This document shows, piece by piece, positions 1 to 11,264 of a stretch of DNA of 64,000 bases. The stretch covers positions 303,325,468-303,389,467 of the forward strand of contig NC_057861.1 in the NCBI RefSeq assembly GCF_019393635.1. Reading direction: 5' to 3'. Positions within the stretch are counted from its first letter, which is position 1. Each line of letters starts with the position of its first letter. This DNA is from Dromiciops gliroides (lineage: Eukaryota; Chordata; Mammalia; Microbiotheria; Microbiotheriidae). The translations under genes were made by a program, and so were the position numbers. Under the pieces are notes generated by a model. That model was not told the origin of the DNA, made no database searches, and saw only the letters and a list, made by a program, of their open reading frames with translations.

Positions 1-298
1 AATATATGTAATAGTGGAATTAATTTTTCTTTGAATGTTTAAGAATATTCACTTGGAAATTGATCTAGTCCTGATTTTTTTCCCTTTGGAAGTTTATTGT
101 TTGTTTTATTTTTCCCCTAATATTAGGCTATTTAAATTATTTCTCATTCTGTTCATCTGGACATTTTATTTTTTGTATTAATATTCATCTCTTTCATTTA
201 AATTACCAGCATTGTTGACATATAACTGGGCAAAATCATTCCTAATAATTTTCTATCTTTTAAAAAATTTGTTGTGAATTCTCTCTCTCTCTCTCTCT

Positions 299-456
299 TG
301 TTTTTTTTTTTTTTTTTTTTGGTGAGGCAATTGGAGTTAAGTGACTTGCCTGGGGTCACACAGCTAGTAAGTGTCAAGTGTCTGATGCCAGATTTGAACT
401 CAGGTCCTCCTGAATCCAGGGCCAGTGCTCTATCCACTGTGCCACCTAGCTGCCCC
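299..456 (-). mobile_element. WSINE1-like SINE, minus
   Basis: T-run at 302-320, then the complement of the SINE body ending CTAGCTGCCCC. AATTCT repeats on both flanks and may be the target duplication. It sits in the old antisense L1. Confidence 0.9.
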
Positions 457-520
457 AATTCTTTTTCATTTTTGACACTTGATTGGTAATTTGACTTTTC
501 TGTCTTTTAAAATCAGTTGA

Positions 521-1800
521 ATGAAAAAAGGCTCCAAATCACTATTGTTCAGAGGAATGCAAATTAAAACAACTCTGAGGTACCCCCTATCAGAGTGGCT
601 AATATGACAAAAAAAGAAAATGTTGGATGTTGGAGGAGATATGGGGAAACTGGGACTAATCGACTGTTGGTGGAGTTGTGAACTGATTCAACCATTCTGT
701 TAAGGGTAAAATTCTAGCTACTCTGTCTAAAATATCTAATGAGTGGTCACCAATAAATTATAAGCTTTAGCAAGAATTAGACTTTTAAGCATTTATTAAG
801 GAGAATAAGAATTTGGTAAAGAGAGAGAGAAAGGCCTACATTCATCTATCTATTAAAGGGAGAGCTCATTTCAAGCTCCGCTCTCCGCCAGAGTCCACAG
901 GAAAAAAAGTCAAGTCAGAGTGCCAGGCTCCCCCTTCTTCCTCCCACAAGCCTACGTCACTTCCTAATACCAAAGAAAAGATGCATGGTCTTGCCCTCAA
1001 AGACCTTCTCCTCATAGCAGAGCTTTTCTACAGTAAGTCTCCAGCAGGTGGCATCATTCCAATCATTACAATTCTAAAGAGCAATTTGGAACTATGCCCA
1101 AAGGGCTATAAAACTGCATATAAAACTGTGTGGAACTTTGTTCCAGCAATACCATCAGTAGGTCTGTATCCCAAAGAAATCATTAAAAAGGGGGGGCAGG
1201 GGGAAGAACCACATGTACAAAAAGATTGATAGCAGCTCTTCTTGTCATGGCAAAGATTTGGAAATTGAGGGAATGTCCATCAATTGGGGAATGGCTGAAC
1301 AAGCTGTAGTATATGAACATAATGAAATATTATTGTGCTATAAGAAACGATGCTCAGGTGGATTTCAGAAAAACTGAAAAGACTTGCATGAACTGATGTA
1401 GAGTGAAGTGAACAGAACCAAGAGAATGTTATACACAGTAACAGCAATATTATTAAAGAACTATTAGTGACTTAGCCATTTTCAGCAATACAATGATTCA
1501 AGATGATCCCAAAGGACTAATGATGAAACATGTTATTTACTTCCAGAGAAAGGACTGATATTGAACACAGACTGAAGCATGCTATTTTTCACTTTCTTTC
1601 ATTTTTTTCCTTTTATTCAAGTATGTTTGTACAAAATGACTAATATGGAAATTTTTTACAAAATTGCATATGTATAACTTATATCTGATTGCTTACTGCC
1701 TCAAGAAAGGGAGAGGGAAGGGAGGGAAGGAGGGATAGAATTTGGAATTCACAACTAAATAAAAATGTTTATTCAAAATTTTAAAATAAAAAACTAAAAT
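521..1800 (+). mobile_element. L1 3' end, 5'-truncated, with TSD
   Basis: ORF2 C-terminal and 3' UTR sequence ('...TCAATTGGGGAATGGCTGAAC...', purine-rich tract, A-rich end). The 12-bp target duplication AAAATCAGTTGA lies at 509-520 and 1801-1812. Interrupted by a solo LTR at 698-1070. The coding part is broken. Confidence 0.85.
698..1070 (-). mobile_element. Solo LTR of an endogenous retrovirus-like element
   Basis: 373 bp beginning TGTTAAGG and ending CATTACA, flanked by the 4-bp duplication ATTC (694-697 and 1071-1074). It interrupts L1 sequence that would otherwise be continuous. A 4-bp duplication fits gammaretrovirus-type (ERV1) integration. The minus orientation is preferred because AATAAA then falls about 275 bp from the 5' end, as expected near the end of R. 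No internal retroviral genes accompany it. Confidence 0.7.
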
Positions 1801-3880
1801 AAAATCAGTTGAGCTAATGATTTATCTTTTTTTAAATTCCTAGTTTTATCACTTCAATTTACTTTCTAGCTTTCAATTTTGTTAATCTCATTTTTGATTT
1901 TTAGAATTTCTATTTTGATATTTAGTTTTTATTTTTAATTGTTGCTTTACTGTTTTTTATTTGTATGGCCAATTTATTAATACTTTCTTTTCCCCTTTGG
2001 ATTATTAAAATATTTAGACATATAAGTTTTCCCCTACAGACTACTTTGGCTTCATCTCCAAATTTCTGATATATTGTCTCATTGTTGCCATTTCCTTTTG
2101 TAAAATTATCTACTCTTTCTATGACTTTTTCTTTGACTCAACAATTCTTTAGGATTAAATTGTTTGGTCTAACTTAAGTTTGAATCCTTCCTTCAGAAAC
2201 TTTCTATTGATGATAAGTTTTATTATATTGTAATCCATTTAATATTTCTGCTTTTCTACATTTGATTATGAAGATTTTATGCCCCTGCACATGGTCAATT
2301 TTTTAAAAGGTGCTATAACATTAGAGTAATATGCACACTCCTTTCTATTCTTATTCAGCAATCACCATAGAGCTATTATAACTACTTTTTCTAAAATTCT
2401 ATGCAATTCCTTAATTTCTTTGCTGTTTCTTTCTTTTTTTCCTTAGATCTGTTACATTTGAAAGGGGTTTGTTAAGGTTCTCAACTAGTATAGCTAATAG
2501 ATAATATTTATAGTTTTGCTGTCTGCAATTAGATTATTTTTTCCCTTTAAATACTTAGATGCTATAGTGTTGATATCACTCTACTGTCTATATTGCTTTT
2601 AAGTATTACCTAGTCTCCCTGTTTATCTCTTTTAATCATGTCTATTTTTTTTTACTGGTTGCTTCATCTAATCCATGAATGTTACCTTTGAATTTTGAGT
2701 TTGTCTGAAGAAAAATAAATTCTTCCTCCACCACTTCATTTTTTCATTGTGTCAATCTTTATGTTTCAAGTGTGTTTCTTGTAAATAATACATTGGATTC
2801 CACTTTCTAATCCATTTTACTATCCACTTCTAGTTTGTGGTTAAGTTAATTTCATTTATGTTCAGCTATGATTGTTAATTGAGTATTTCTATCCATTGTA
2901 TCCTCCTTTCTTTGTCTTCTATCCCATCTTTACAAAGAGTAAGAAACTGGTCTAAGAGGGTAATCAACAGTAGTAATCTGTAATTAAGATAATCTACTTC
3001 TATTGATTATAGAAATAATAAGTTCCACCCCCTTCTTCCTCATTTCTCCCCTAATGTATTATTTTTCTCTCCCTTTAAGTTCATCTCTTAAGACCATCGA
3101 GACAAAACAAAACCACCCACAAACCCTCTGATTCGTTTATTTAATTCCCCTGGTACCCATTAGAATTTTGAAAAATCACCTTTCTACTTCTTTTTTAATG
3201 TAGCACTTTATCATTGTATGGCACCTTACAAATGCTCTAATGTATTTACCTTTCTATATTTTTTTCCAGATTTTGGTATTTACATTTCAAAGTTTCTATT
3301 AACTCTTTTTAAAAATAAAGATGTATTAAAATACTGTACTTTAGCAAAGGTTGATTTCTCCCCATAGATTATTGTCAGTTTTGCAGGGTAAATTATTATT
3401 GGTTATAAGCTTTTATCTTTGCCTCTTGGAACATAACATTATAAGATTTCTTCTCCTTTAAAATAATTTTTATTCCTTTATCCTCCCATTCTTTTTTGAT
3501 CCTTACTGAGGTTCCTTGGTACATAAATTCTGTTTGGTCCTTTCTTATTTTTATGAAGTTTCTTTCTTGGGTAAGGTTTTCTCTTTTCTACTCTAGGCTA
3601 CTTATTCTCTTTATAATTCTTTCTTCCGATGTTCTTATTTCATTTATAATTCCATTTTTATCTCTTGCTTCATCCCTCCAGGTAATCTTGTAGTCCTTAT
3701 GGCTAAACCATTTTTTTTTCCTCAGAGGTTAGGCTTATAGTTTTTGTGGAATTACTTCTTCCAGGTTTGTCTCCTGAGTATCTCTGGGACTATAATTTTT
3801 CTTCATAGCATTTAGTTTCTCTTTTTTGTTTGCTCATTTATCTAGTCTCAGTCAGGATTAGGTCTAGGTTCAATGAATTA

Positions 3881-4199
3881 AGAACCTACTGATCTTCAGG
3901 GAAGAATTTATGGAAAGATATGAACAACTATCACACAGAATGAAGTATGAAGGATTATTAAGTAGAATAAGAAAGAGTGGCCTCACTGTTATAGACCTAT
4001 AATCAGTCTAGTTGGGTAGAAAAACTATATAGGTATAGTCAACTTACCAAATTCTGCAACCAGATAAAGATTCACCAGTATAGCTCCTATATTATTATAA
4101 AGCCACCTCCCTAACCCCATTCTTCACTTTCTGGTTGGAAATAGAGATGACAGTTTTCTCTGCTTTCCTGATGTTTTCTCAGCCTTATCTAAGTGGAAA
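3881..4199. other. Unassigned intergenic sequence
   Basis: No ORF, RNA gene or repeat recognised with confidence; may be the eroded end of the antisense L1 plus flank. Confidence 0.5.
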
Positions 4200-5115
4200 T
4201 AAGGCACCCTGAAGACGACACAAGAAGCAGCATGCTCTAGGCAAGTCAAACCTTCACCACTACTTTTATCACCATCTCCCCTTAGACTCCAATAGAGAGA
4301 ACCCAAGATCCTAAACCCAAGACAAGCTTCCAGCTCATCTCCCATGTCCCTCATGTAGGGGAAAAATCATTGTGAAGAAAGGACTTACCTTCTTCATGAC
4401 TAGTACCACCAACTGTTAACTAAATGCCTTCAATGGATAAATGAGCATAGGAGCCTTGGGAGTGGTATTTTCTCCTGATGCCAACAAATTGCCACCCACA
4501 TGGCAGTAAAATCCATCTAGCTAAAGCTCCACCACAACCATGACCATCCACACCCCTCAGACCTCAATAGACATAGCCTGAATCCATCATCCTGGGAAGC
4601 AACCCCTGTGGAAGATGCAACTTAGCAACTGCTCCTGCAGGTGCTATATCCATTGCTAGGGAAGACTCAGAAAAGAAAGTTCTTGCTACCAAAGACCTTG
4701 GCACTGTCATATAGTTCAACATCATAAATTGATATGTTTCTCCCCCAGTGGAAATGATTCAAGAAGTGATAATACCATCTGTTTTGCTCCTGCTCCAATA
4801 GTATTCTTCCATCTGACTTGCAGCTGGAACCTCCCATATGTGTTGTCTCCATTAAGTTGTTTTTGTTTTTGTTTTTGTGGGGCAATGGAGGTTAAGTGAC
4901 TTGCCCAGGGTCACATAGCTAGTAAGTACCAAGTGTCTGAGGCTGGATTTGACCTCAGGTACTCCTGAATCCAGGGCCAGTGCCTTATCCACTGTGCCAC
5001 CTAGCTGCCCCCTGTCTCCCCCATTACAATGAGAGCAGAGACTCTCCAGTATTGAGAATGTATCCCTAGCCCACAGCACAGTGCTTTGTCCATAGTAAGT
5101 TCTTAATAATACTTT
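4200..5115 (+). repeat. Unnamed dispersed repeat family, copy A
   Basis: Shares ordered blocks with 33430-33930 and, inverted, 44730-44945: 'GATCCTAAACCCAAGA', 'GGGAAGCAACCC.TGTGG', 'CATATG..TTGTCTCC'. After a SINE (4857-5012) it continues into an L2-type 3' tail ('TGTCTCCCCCATTACAATGAGAGC...AGTAAGTTCTTAATA'). I cannot name the family; a LINE or SINE sharing the L2 tail is the best guess. Confidence 0.6.
4857..5012 (-). mobile_element. WSINE1-like SINE, minus
   Basis: (GTTTTT)n complement of the A-rich tail, full body, ending CTAGCTGCCCCC. Inserted at the TTGTCTCC site of the unnamed repeat copy A. Confidence 0.9.
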
Positions 5116-5689
5116 TTTTTTCATTCATTCATTCACTTCTTCATTTGTTCAGGAAGAGAAAGAGCCCTCTATTTAAGTGCTTCTGCAGCCCCCGAATGAT
5201 AGCTCAGAGCTATAGGAGCTTCTCATACCCCTAAACAGCTACCTATGCCTAGTGCAGCTATGTGAATTTGTAAGGGTCTACTTACATTTCTGGGCACAAG
5301 GGTGTAGCCTTTTTGTAGCATATTCTTCCCCAGATGTAAATTACAAAGAAAACAGAGTGACTCAGAATGCTCATGTCTGCCATCATTAGCAGTGTACTTC
5401 TGACTCAACTCTCTGGGTTCTCACTCATTCCCTTCCTGAAAGTTAGTCTGTGGCTTTTATGCCTCAGGCGACCATATTTCGAGTCACTTATCAGATGCTT
5501 CCCTGTTTTCTCTTCATTTACAGGAATAATTCCTGTCTCAAACACAACTAACAAATAGTCCTTAGATCCTTGAATAGTGACCCAAGGCTAATAATAATGC
5601 TTTCCACTACCGGAAATCTTTGTGAGGGTAATTTGGGGCTGACACACAACTAGTGGGGAAATCTCACCAGTAGTCTTCTTTCTGTACAG
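5116..5689. other. Unassigned sequence
   Basis: Overlapping short ORFs on both strands have no recognisable domain. No known repeat seen. Confidence 0.5.
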
Positions 5690-5949
5690 CTTCAGTCTGC
5701 ATTGTTCCAGAGGGCAGAATGGGGTGGAAAGTTACAAGAAGGAATATTTCGGATCAATATAAATAAGAATTTTCTGAAAACTAAAGCTGTCCAACAGTGA
5801 AATGCGCTCCTTTGATAAGTAGTAAACTCCTTGTCACTGTTTGTATTCAGGTAAATAAGAGATTGGATGACTGTCTGTCAAGAACGTTCTGCCCTGGGTG
5901 AATGATTAAACTAACTGATCTCTAAAATCCCTTCCAAGTGTAAGATTCT
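5690..5949 (+). repeat. CR1/L3-type LINE 3' end
   Basis: Reads 'AGCTGTCCAACAGTG...CTCCTTGTCACTG...GATCTCTAAAATCCCTTCC', the conserved 3' end of CR1/L3 elements. It is cut by the SINE at 5950-6261 and resumes for a short stretch at 6262. Confidence 0.65.
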
Positions 5950-6261
5950 TTCTTTCTTCCTTCCTTCCTTTCTTCCTTCCTTCCTTCCTTCCTTCCTTCC
6001 TTCCTTCCTTCCTTCCTTCCTTCCTTCCTTCCTTCCTTCCTTCCTTCCTTCCTTCCTTCCTTCCTTCCTTCCTTCCTTCCTTCCTTCCTTCCTTCCTTTC
6101 TTTCTTTCTTTTATTTTTTTTTTTTGGTGGGACAATTGGGGTTAAGTGACTTGCCAGGGGTCACACAGCTAGTAAGTGTTAAGTGTCTGAGGCTGGATTT
6201 GAACTCAGGTCCTCCTGATTCCAGGGCCAGTGCTTTATCTACTGCACCACCTAGCTGCCCC
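5950..6261 (-). mobile_element. SINE, minus, with giant (TTCC)n tail
   Basis: TAAGATTCT at 5941-5949 and again at 6262-6270 is the target duplication. Everything between is therefore one insertion: a (TTCC)n run replacing the tail, followed by the SINE body from 6125. Confidence 0.9.
5955..6112. repeat. (TTCC)n microsatellite
   Basis: Nearly pure TTCC repeats, with TTTC units at the right end, inside the tail of the SINE insertion. Confidence 0.97.
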
Positions 6262-6399
6262 TAAGATTCTATTTTTTTGAACTAGACAAGTCATTTTATT
6301 CAATCCAGTCCAACAAATTTATTAATTGCCTGCAATAGCATATGCAAGATCCTTTGCTAGCTTAGTAATTCAGACTTGAAAACCACTTTGGAATGGAAG

Positions 6400-7440
6400 T
6401 CACATCATCCTGATTAAAATGGTGGCACCTCAATACTAGGGAAAGATAGCAGCTAAGATAACTTCAATAATACTGACATCTATGCCCATTCTCCCATCTA
6501 TACAAAATCTTTATGAGTCATCTATGTATCAACAGAGAGCATCTTTAAGAGCATAAGAAAGGAACAAGCAAGTTTTTCACAAGCAATATTCAACAATGAG
6601 CCACATCTTTAGTGTTAGCTAGGTGATACACAGTAGAGAGAGCATTGGACCTAGAGTCAGGAAGACCTGAATTCAAATCCAGACTCAGATTGCTAAGGCT
6701 CTAAGCAAGTCTTTCCAGACTTGTCTACCTTGTCTGTCTACCTTGGTTTTCTCATCTGTAAAATGGATATAATAAATAGTACCTACCTTTAAGGGTTCTC
6801 TTGAGGATAAAATGAATTAAGATTTATAAGGAGCTTCACAAACCTTAAAATGCTAAATAAATGCTTGCTGTTATTACTATTATTATTGTTGTCTATTATT
6901 TCATAACTAGAAGATATCCAGAAATATAAGATCCCCTTGTGCTTAGGGTTTCTTAAAAATAATTTGATTCAGTAGAGCAAAATAACATTTTTATGGACTC
7001 TTTTATAATAATATCTATGCATCAAAGTCATTCAAGATTTCTTGAAAGATATACCAGAAATAAATGTTCAATGACCTTCTGAAAATCAACACCAGGTGAG
7101 GCATAAAATAGGGAGATGTAGACTCACCAAAGGTATTTGCCATTTTGAGGGAGGAGATCCTGTACAAAGGCCAGGTTATAGAGGGATTCCCCACTAATGG
7201 TGACATCCACCAGATGCTCTTATTGGTGCATGACATTGCACTGATTGCTTGAAACCCCAGAACAAGGCAGAGCCCACTGGAAAAGATCTATAATCACCCA
7301 AAGGAGTTTGGCTTGTCTCTCCAAACAGGTAAGACCAAATGGATCAGGAATGTCTCTTGCCCAAATTTCAACATGCATTTGGATGGATGCTCTGTAAAGT
7401 TTGGCCATCAGTGTGCATATCTAGTACAGACAGATGCACA
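6400..7440 (+). repeat. RTE-type LINE remnant, copy 1
   Basis: Parallels 49650-50240 in order: 'CCCATCTATACAAAATCTT', 'TTGATTCAGTAG', 'TTCAAGATTTCTTGAAAGATAT', 'GATCTATAATCACCCAAAG'. Copy 2 translates in part to an RT-like VDYEKTSDSVE. Interrupted by a MIR-type SINE at 6612-6895. Decayed. Confidence 0.5.
6612..6895 (+). repeat. MIR/THER-type SINE, full-length form
   Basis: tRNA-like head, core, and the tail 'TCTGTAAAATGGATATAATAAATAGTACC...AAATAAATGCTTG'. Old, many substitutions. Confidence 0.7.
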
Positions 7441-7745
7441 ATGAGCTAGTTGTTTGAACACTAAAAGTCTGTTGGGAAGAAAACTTATTCCTGCGTCCTC
7501 CAAATATGCTTGCCTTCCAGTAGGTGTCCAACCACAGGGCAGTATGATTAGTCTTGAGGAATTTCTGTAGGACTCTGGGAAAGAGGGGCTCACCATAATG
7601 TCAAGTGCAGTTCCCTCTGAGGGGAGCTTGTGGGCGATTTGAGTACCTTTTTCATTTTCTGTATCTATTTTTCCAGCCTTGATGCAATCAACACAATGCC
7701 ATCTATAAACAGGAACATTTGGGAGAATTCACCATCTACAGGAAA
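7441..7745. other. Unassigned, possibly further RTE sequence
   Basis: No gene seen. Short minus-strand ORFs lack recognisable domains. Confidence 0.35.
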
Positions 7746-7751
7746 TTCCTG

Positions 7752-7896
7752 GGACAGCTAGGTAGGTGGTGCAGTGGATAAAGCCCTGGCCCTGCATACA
7801 GGAGGACCTGAGTTCAAATCAGACCTCAGACACTTGACACTTACTAGCTGTGTGACCTTGTCACTTAACTTAAATGGTCACTTAACCCTTGTTGCC

Positions 7897-7971
<75 letters not shown>

Positions 7972-7995
7972 GAAAAAGAAAGAAAAGAAAAGAAA
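7752..7995 (+). mobile_element. SINE, plus, with (GAAA)n tail
   Basis: Head GGGACAGCTAGGTAGG, diverged body with a short internal duplication ('GTCACTTAACTTAAATGGTCACTTAACCC'), then about 100 bp of GAAA repeats. Confidence 0.85.
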
Positions 7996-8024
7996 TTTCA
8001 TGGTCAGCAGACTATACCTATTAA

Positions 8025-8172
8025 AACAAATCACTCTATGAGATTTCTTTCTGTCTTGGGGAGGAGGGAGGGAAGGGAGGGTGGGAGAAAAATTTGGAAC
8101 TAAAACTCCTATGAAAACAAATGTTGAAAACTAGCCTTACGTGTAACTGGAAAATAATAAAATACTTTTTAA
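8025..8172 (+). mobile_element. L1 3' UTR fragment
   Basis: 'CTTGGGGAGGAGGGAGGG...AACAAATGTTGAAAACTA...GGAAAATAATAAAATAC', matching the 3' end of the L1 at 26.3-26.46 kb. Confidence 0.75.
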
Positions 8173-8510
8173 AAATCCTTCTGGCTTTTGACAACACCCT
8201 AGCCAGTACCTTTGCTGTGTCTCTGTCTTATGTCTCACATGACATTAATAGCCATCAGGCCATCAAAGTTATCTCTTATTATGTCTTTTAAGGGATCTTA
8301 CATGATTTTGACAAATGCACAGGAGACAATTTGTTGGAGGAGAGCTTTTAATGCAGAATTTTGCTCTGCTAAATCAAATACTATCATCCTTTAAAAAGAA
8401 GAGATGTGTGAAGTCTCAGATTTCATGTTATATGCATTAACAATAACAGATTTTCCAAATAGCATGACCTTTGGGTAAAAACCATATTGAGAAAGATTAA
8501 AAAATATATA
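8173..8510. other. Unassigned sequence
   Basis: Possibly RTE-derived. No gene feature visible. Confidence 0.35.
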
Positions 8511-8516
8511 TTGTAT

Positions 8517-8669
8517 GGGCAGCTAGGTGGCGCAGTGGATAAAGCACCGGCCCTGGATTTAGGAGTACCTGAGTCAAATCCGGCCTCAGACACTTGACAC
8601 ATACTAGCTGTGTGACCTTGGGCAAGTCACTTAACCCCCATTGCCCCGTAAAAAAAAATAAATAAATAA

Positions 8670-8706
<37 letters not shown>
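8517..8706 (+). mobile_element. WSINE1-like SINE with (TA)n tail
   Basis: Full body, then an A-rich tail passing through (AAAT)n into (TA)n. The next SINE begins directly where the TA run stops. Confidence 0.92.
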
Positions 8707-8709
<3 letters not shown>

Positions 8710-8848
8710 GCAGCTAGGTGGCATTACAATAGTGGACAAAAGCACCGGCCTTGGATTCAGGAGGACCCGAGCTCAAATCCAGTTTCAGACACTTGACTCT
8801 TACTAGCTGTGTGACCCTGGACAAGTCACTTAACCCTCTTTGCCCCAC

Positions 8849-8880
<32 letters not shown>

Positions 8881-8881
8881 A
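8707..8881 (+). mobile_element. WSINE1-like SINE, tandem with the previous one
   Basis: GGGGCAGCTAGGTGGC then an unusual short insert (ATTACAAT) before AGTGGA; A-rich (AAAAAC)n tail. Confidence 0.9.
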
Positions 8882-8889
8882 ACTGTTTT

Positions 8890-10177
8890 GGGAATGGCAA
8901 GAGTTTTACACCTCTCTCTCTCTTTCCCTCCCTCCCTCCTTTTCTCTCACTCTCTACCTCTGTCTTTTTCTGTCTTTCTTTCTTTCACATTTCCCTCACC
9001 CTGTATTCCCCTGGAAAATCTGTTCCTAAAACAGAACTAAGAGGAATTAGGGGAGGAACTGCACAAATATGCTATATAACACAGGATCTGATTTTCAGCC
9101 TTTAATCTTCACTTTTTCTACCAGCATTTCTACAAAAGAGAACACAAGGATGCAGATCATTGCTTTCTCCCCTGCCCCCATCTCCATGCAGTCTATCGCA
9201 TGGTTCCCAACACAGAGCCAGTCTTCAGCATGGCGCTTGCCAGCTGACTCAGTCACTCTTTGCTTTACAACCAAGGCAGCACATCCTTATGGTGAAATAA
9301 TCCACTCTTTTTCTGCTCCCTCTGGAGAAAGAGATGCAGAAAGACAGGGACAGGAAGAAGCCAGGTTCCTTAGGATTAAATTAGGAGAAACATATTGGGC
9401 AGAAGCTAGAAATACAGATGGGATGATGAACTACAATCAAATTCAGATAAAAACTTGTTAGTCTATAGAGCTAGAGAGGGATTTGGGGTGGGAATATAGA
9501 GGATGTGAAGCTGCTTAGCGCAACTATGCATCTTCTTACATAATTTAAGTAATATAATGGCTAAAGGAAGAGATGAAAATGAAATGGAGGTTGTTATATA
9601 TCCCACCCCACACCTCACTCGAGATGTGAGGCTTCCCTGGAGCCTTAGTTAAGAGTCCTGTTAGATGCATGAGAACAAATACACCAAAGCGTCCATTTAC
9701 TCAGAGGCTAGGGAATTGATTGTAGAACAGATGCTGAGTAGAATGTTAGTGACTTTGGATTTCCCAAAATGTGTTTTTGCCAGGAATGTCAGTGCATCAG
9801 GGTGGTAGTTTATAAGGTTGAACAAGGTGCTTAGTGAACAATCAAGGGGCCAACTGGCCCCAGCAACCAACTGTCTCTAAATTACGCAAAGCAGGAAGAA
9901 ACTCAAAAGGTGCATACTAGTCCTCACTTGGGAGCACTTTGTGTTCACTGCCTCCTGGATATTCCTAGCCCTAGGGATAGGGGCTCAGCCATAATAGGAG
10001 GATTTCAATCTGGTGGATGATTCAACCCAAGTGGATTTAACAAAGTGCTATGGAGTTTGGTAACATCTGCTCCTATCTTTCTGGTGTTGATTTCCCTTCC
10101 CCTGAGAGGGAAATGACCCATATTGATCTGTGGCTTGGATTCAGTTCTTAATAATAGTAATGATTTTCCTGTTCTTA
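8890..10177. other. Unassigned intergenic sequence
   Basis: Pyrimidine-rich low complexity at 8910-9000, then sequence without recognised repeats. A 130-codon plus-strand ORF at 9069-9461 shows no domain and is treated as chance. Confidence 0.5.
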
Positions 10178-10371
10178 ATATATCTATATCTATATCTGTA
10201 TCTGTATCTGTATCTGTATCTGTATCTGTATCTATATCTATATCTATATCTATATCTATATCTATACCTATACCTATACCTATACCTATACCTATACCTA
10301 TACCTATACCTATACCTATACCTATACCTATACCTATACCTATACCTATATCTATATCTATATCTATATAT
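10178..10371. repeat. Hexanucleotide mosaic satellite (TATCTG/TATCTA/TATACC)
   Basis: Period 6 throughout. Blocks run TATCTA, TATCTG, TATCTA, CTATAC, then back to TATCTA. Because 6 is a multiple of 3, every frame on both strands stays open and gives spurious dipeptide-repeat ORFs. Confidence 0.97.
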
Positions 10372-10689
10372 AGTTCTGACCACACCCCAGCCATATATAC
10401 CTTTGTCTCCCTCTGCACCAGTTATAGCCCCTGTAGAATAGACTAACAAAGCCAGGCCGCTCCAAATCATCATCAATTCATAGGTAATAGGGGGAAAGTA
10501 GGCCTGTTGGTAAGGTGCAAATTAAATTTAGTTGACCTTAGTAGTTCTCAGGAAATTTAGTGGGGGCTTGAGCAAGCCAACGTAAATTGTTATAATCCAA
10601 ATAGTGCCCTGCTACCATTGTGAATTGGTGGTTGGATGGTGCCCCAGTTCACTTTCCTAACCAAAACTACAGTATGTCAAAATGGAATA
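10372..10689. other. Unassigned sequence
   Basis: Nothing recognised. Confidence 0.5.
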
Positions 10690-10855
10690 TGTAGCTGCTA
10701 AAGGCTGAGAGTTTGTCTCACTGGAGATGAGGGACAACCTATCCAGGGATGTTATAGAAGGAAAAGATTCTCATTTAGGTTGAAGGTTGGGCTGGACAGC
10801 CTCTGAGGGTCTCATCCAACTCTAAAATTCTATAACTATAGAATTCTATTATGAA
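10690..10855 (+). repeat. CR1/L3-type LINE 3' end
   Basis: 'GGTTGGGCTGGACAGCCTCTG...CCAACTCTAAAATTCTAT', the typical CR1/L3 end. Confidence 0.65.
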
Positions 10856-11264
10856 CTTTAAGAAACAAACATTTCTCCCTTTTATGATTTGCCTTAAACT
10901 GATAATCACATTATCATCAAGCAAAACATTTGGATTTGTTTCATCTATTAAGGAATCTCAGATGATCCCAACTCACCCATTTGAAGGACAATCTGGAAGT
11001 CTTTATTTGCTTTGCAGAATCTAATGGTCTTTTAAAAATAATTGACAAACAATAAGCATGGTGAGATCTTGTATCCTCTGAACCTTTCAGTTAATTATAT
11101 GACTAAAGATATGGTGATCTTATGGAATATTATTTCCAAAAGCTTTCCTTTCTTATATTTTGATTGCGGGTATAGAATATTCTCATATAGAAGGGATAAA
11201 TTAGGCCTATGGTTGGCAGTTACCCATGTCTTTTCAATCACCTCTGTAGAATCCGTCCTTCAAT
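10856..11264. other. Unassigned sequence
   Basis: AT-rich, nothing recognised. Confidence 0.5.

Larger units (their letters stand above)
1..3880 (-). mobile_element. Old antisense L1, ORF1 end to ORF2 linker (in two parts)
   Basis: Segments 1-508 and 1801-about 3880 are T-rich on the plus strand. Read on the minus strand, they follow the layout of L1 from the end of ORF1 through the ORF2 endonuclease to the linker before reverse transcriptase. A stretch near 2000-2090 back-translates to an NETIYQKFGDEAKVVCRGKL-like string, similar to the L1 ORF2 linker. Many stops; long dead. It is split by the plus-strand L1 at 521-1800 and carries a SINE at 299-456. The right border is approximate. Confidence 0.6.

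Noticed and set aside
813..1229. 138-codon ORF
   Set aside because: It crosses the LTR/L1 junction; no protein family signal.
9069..9461. 130-codon plus-strand ORF
   Set aside because: No domain, signal peptide or splice context; composition like non-coding DNA.
10005..10476. Four long ORFs on both strands (103-137 codons)
   Set aside because: They are produced by the period-6 satellite and encode only dipeptide repeats.
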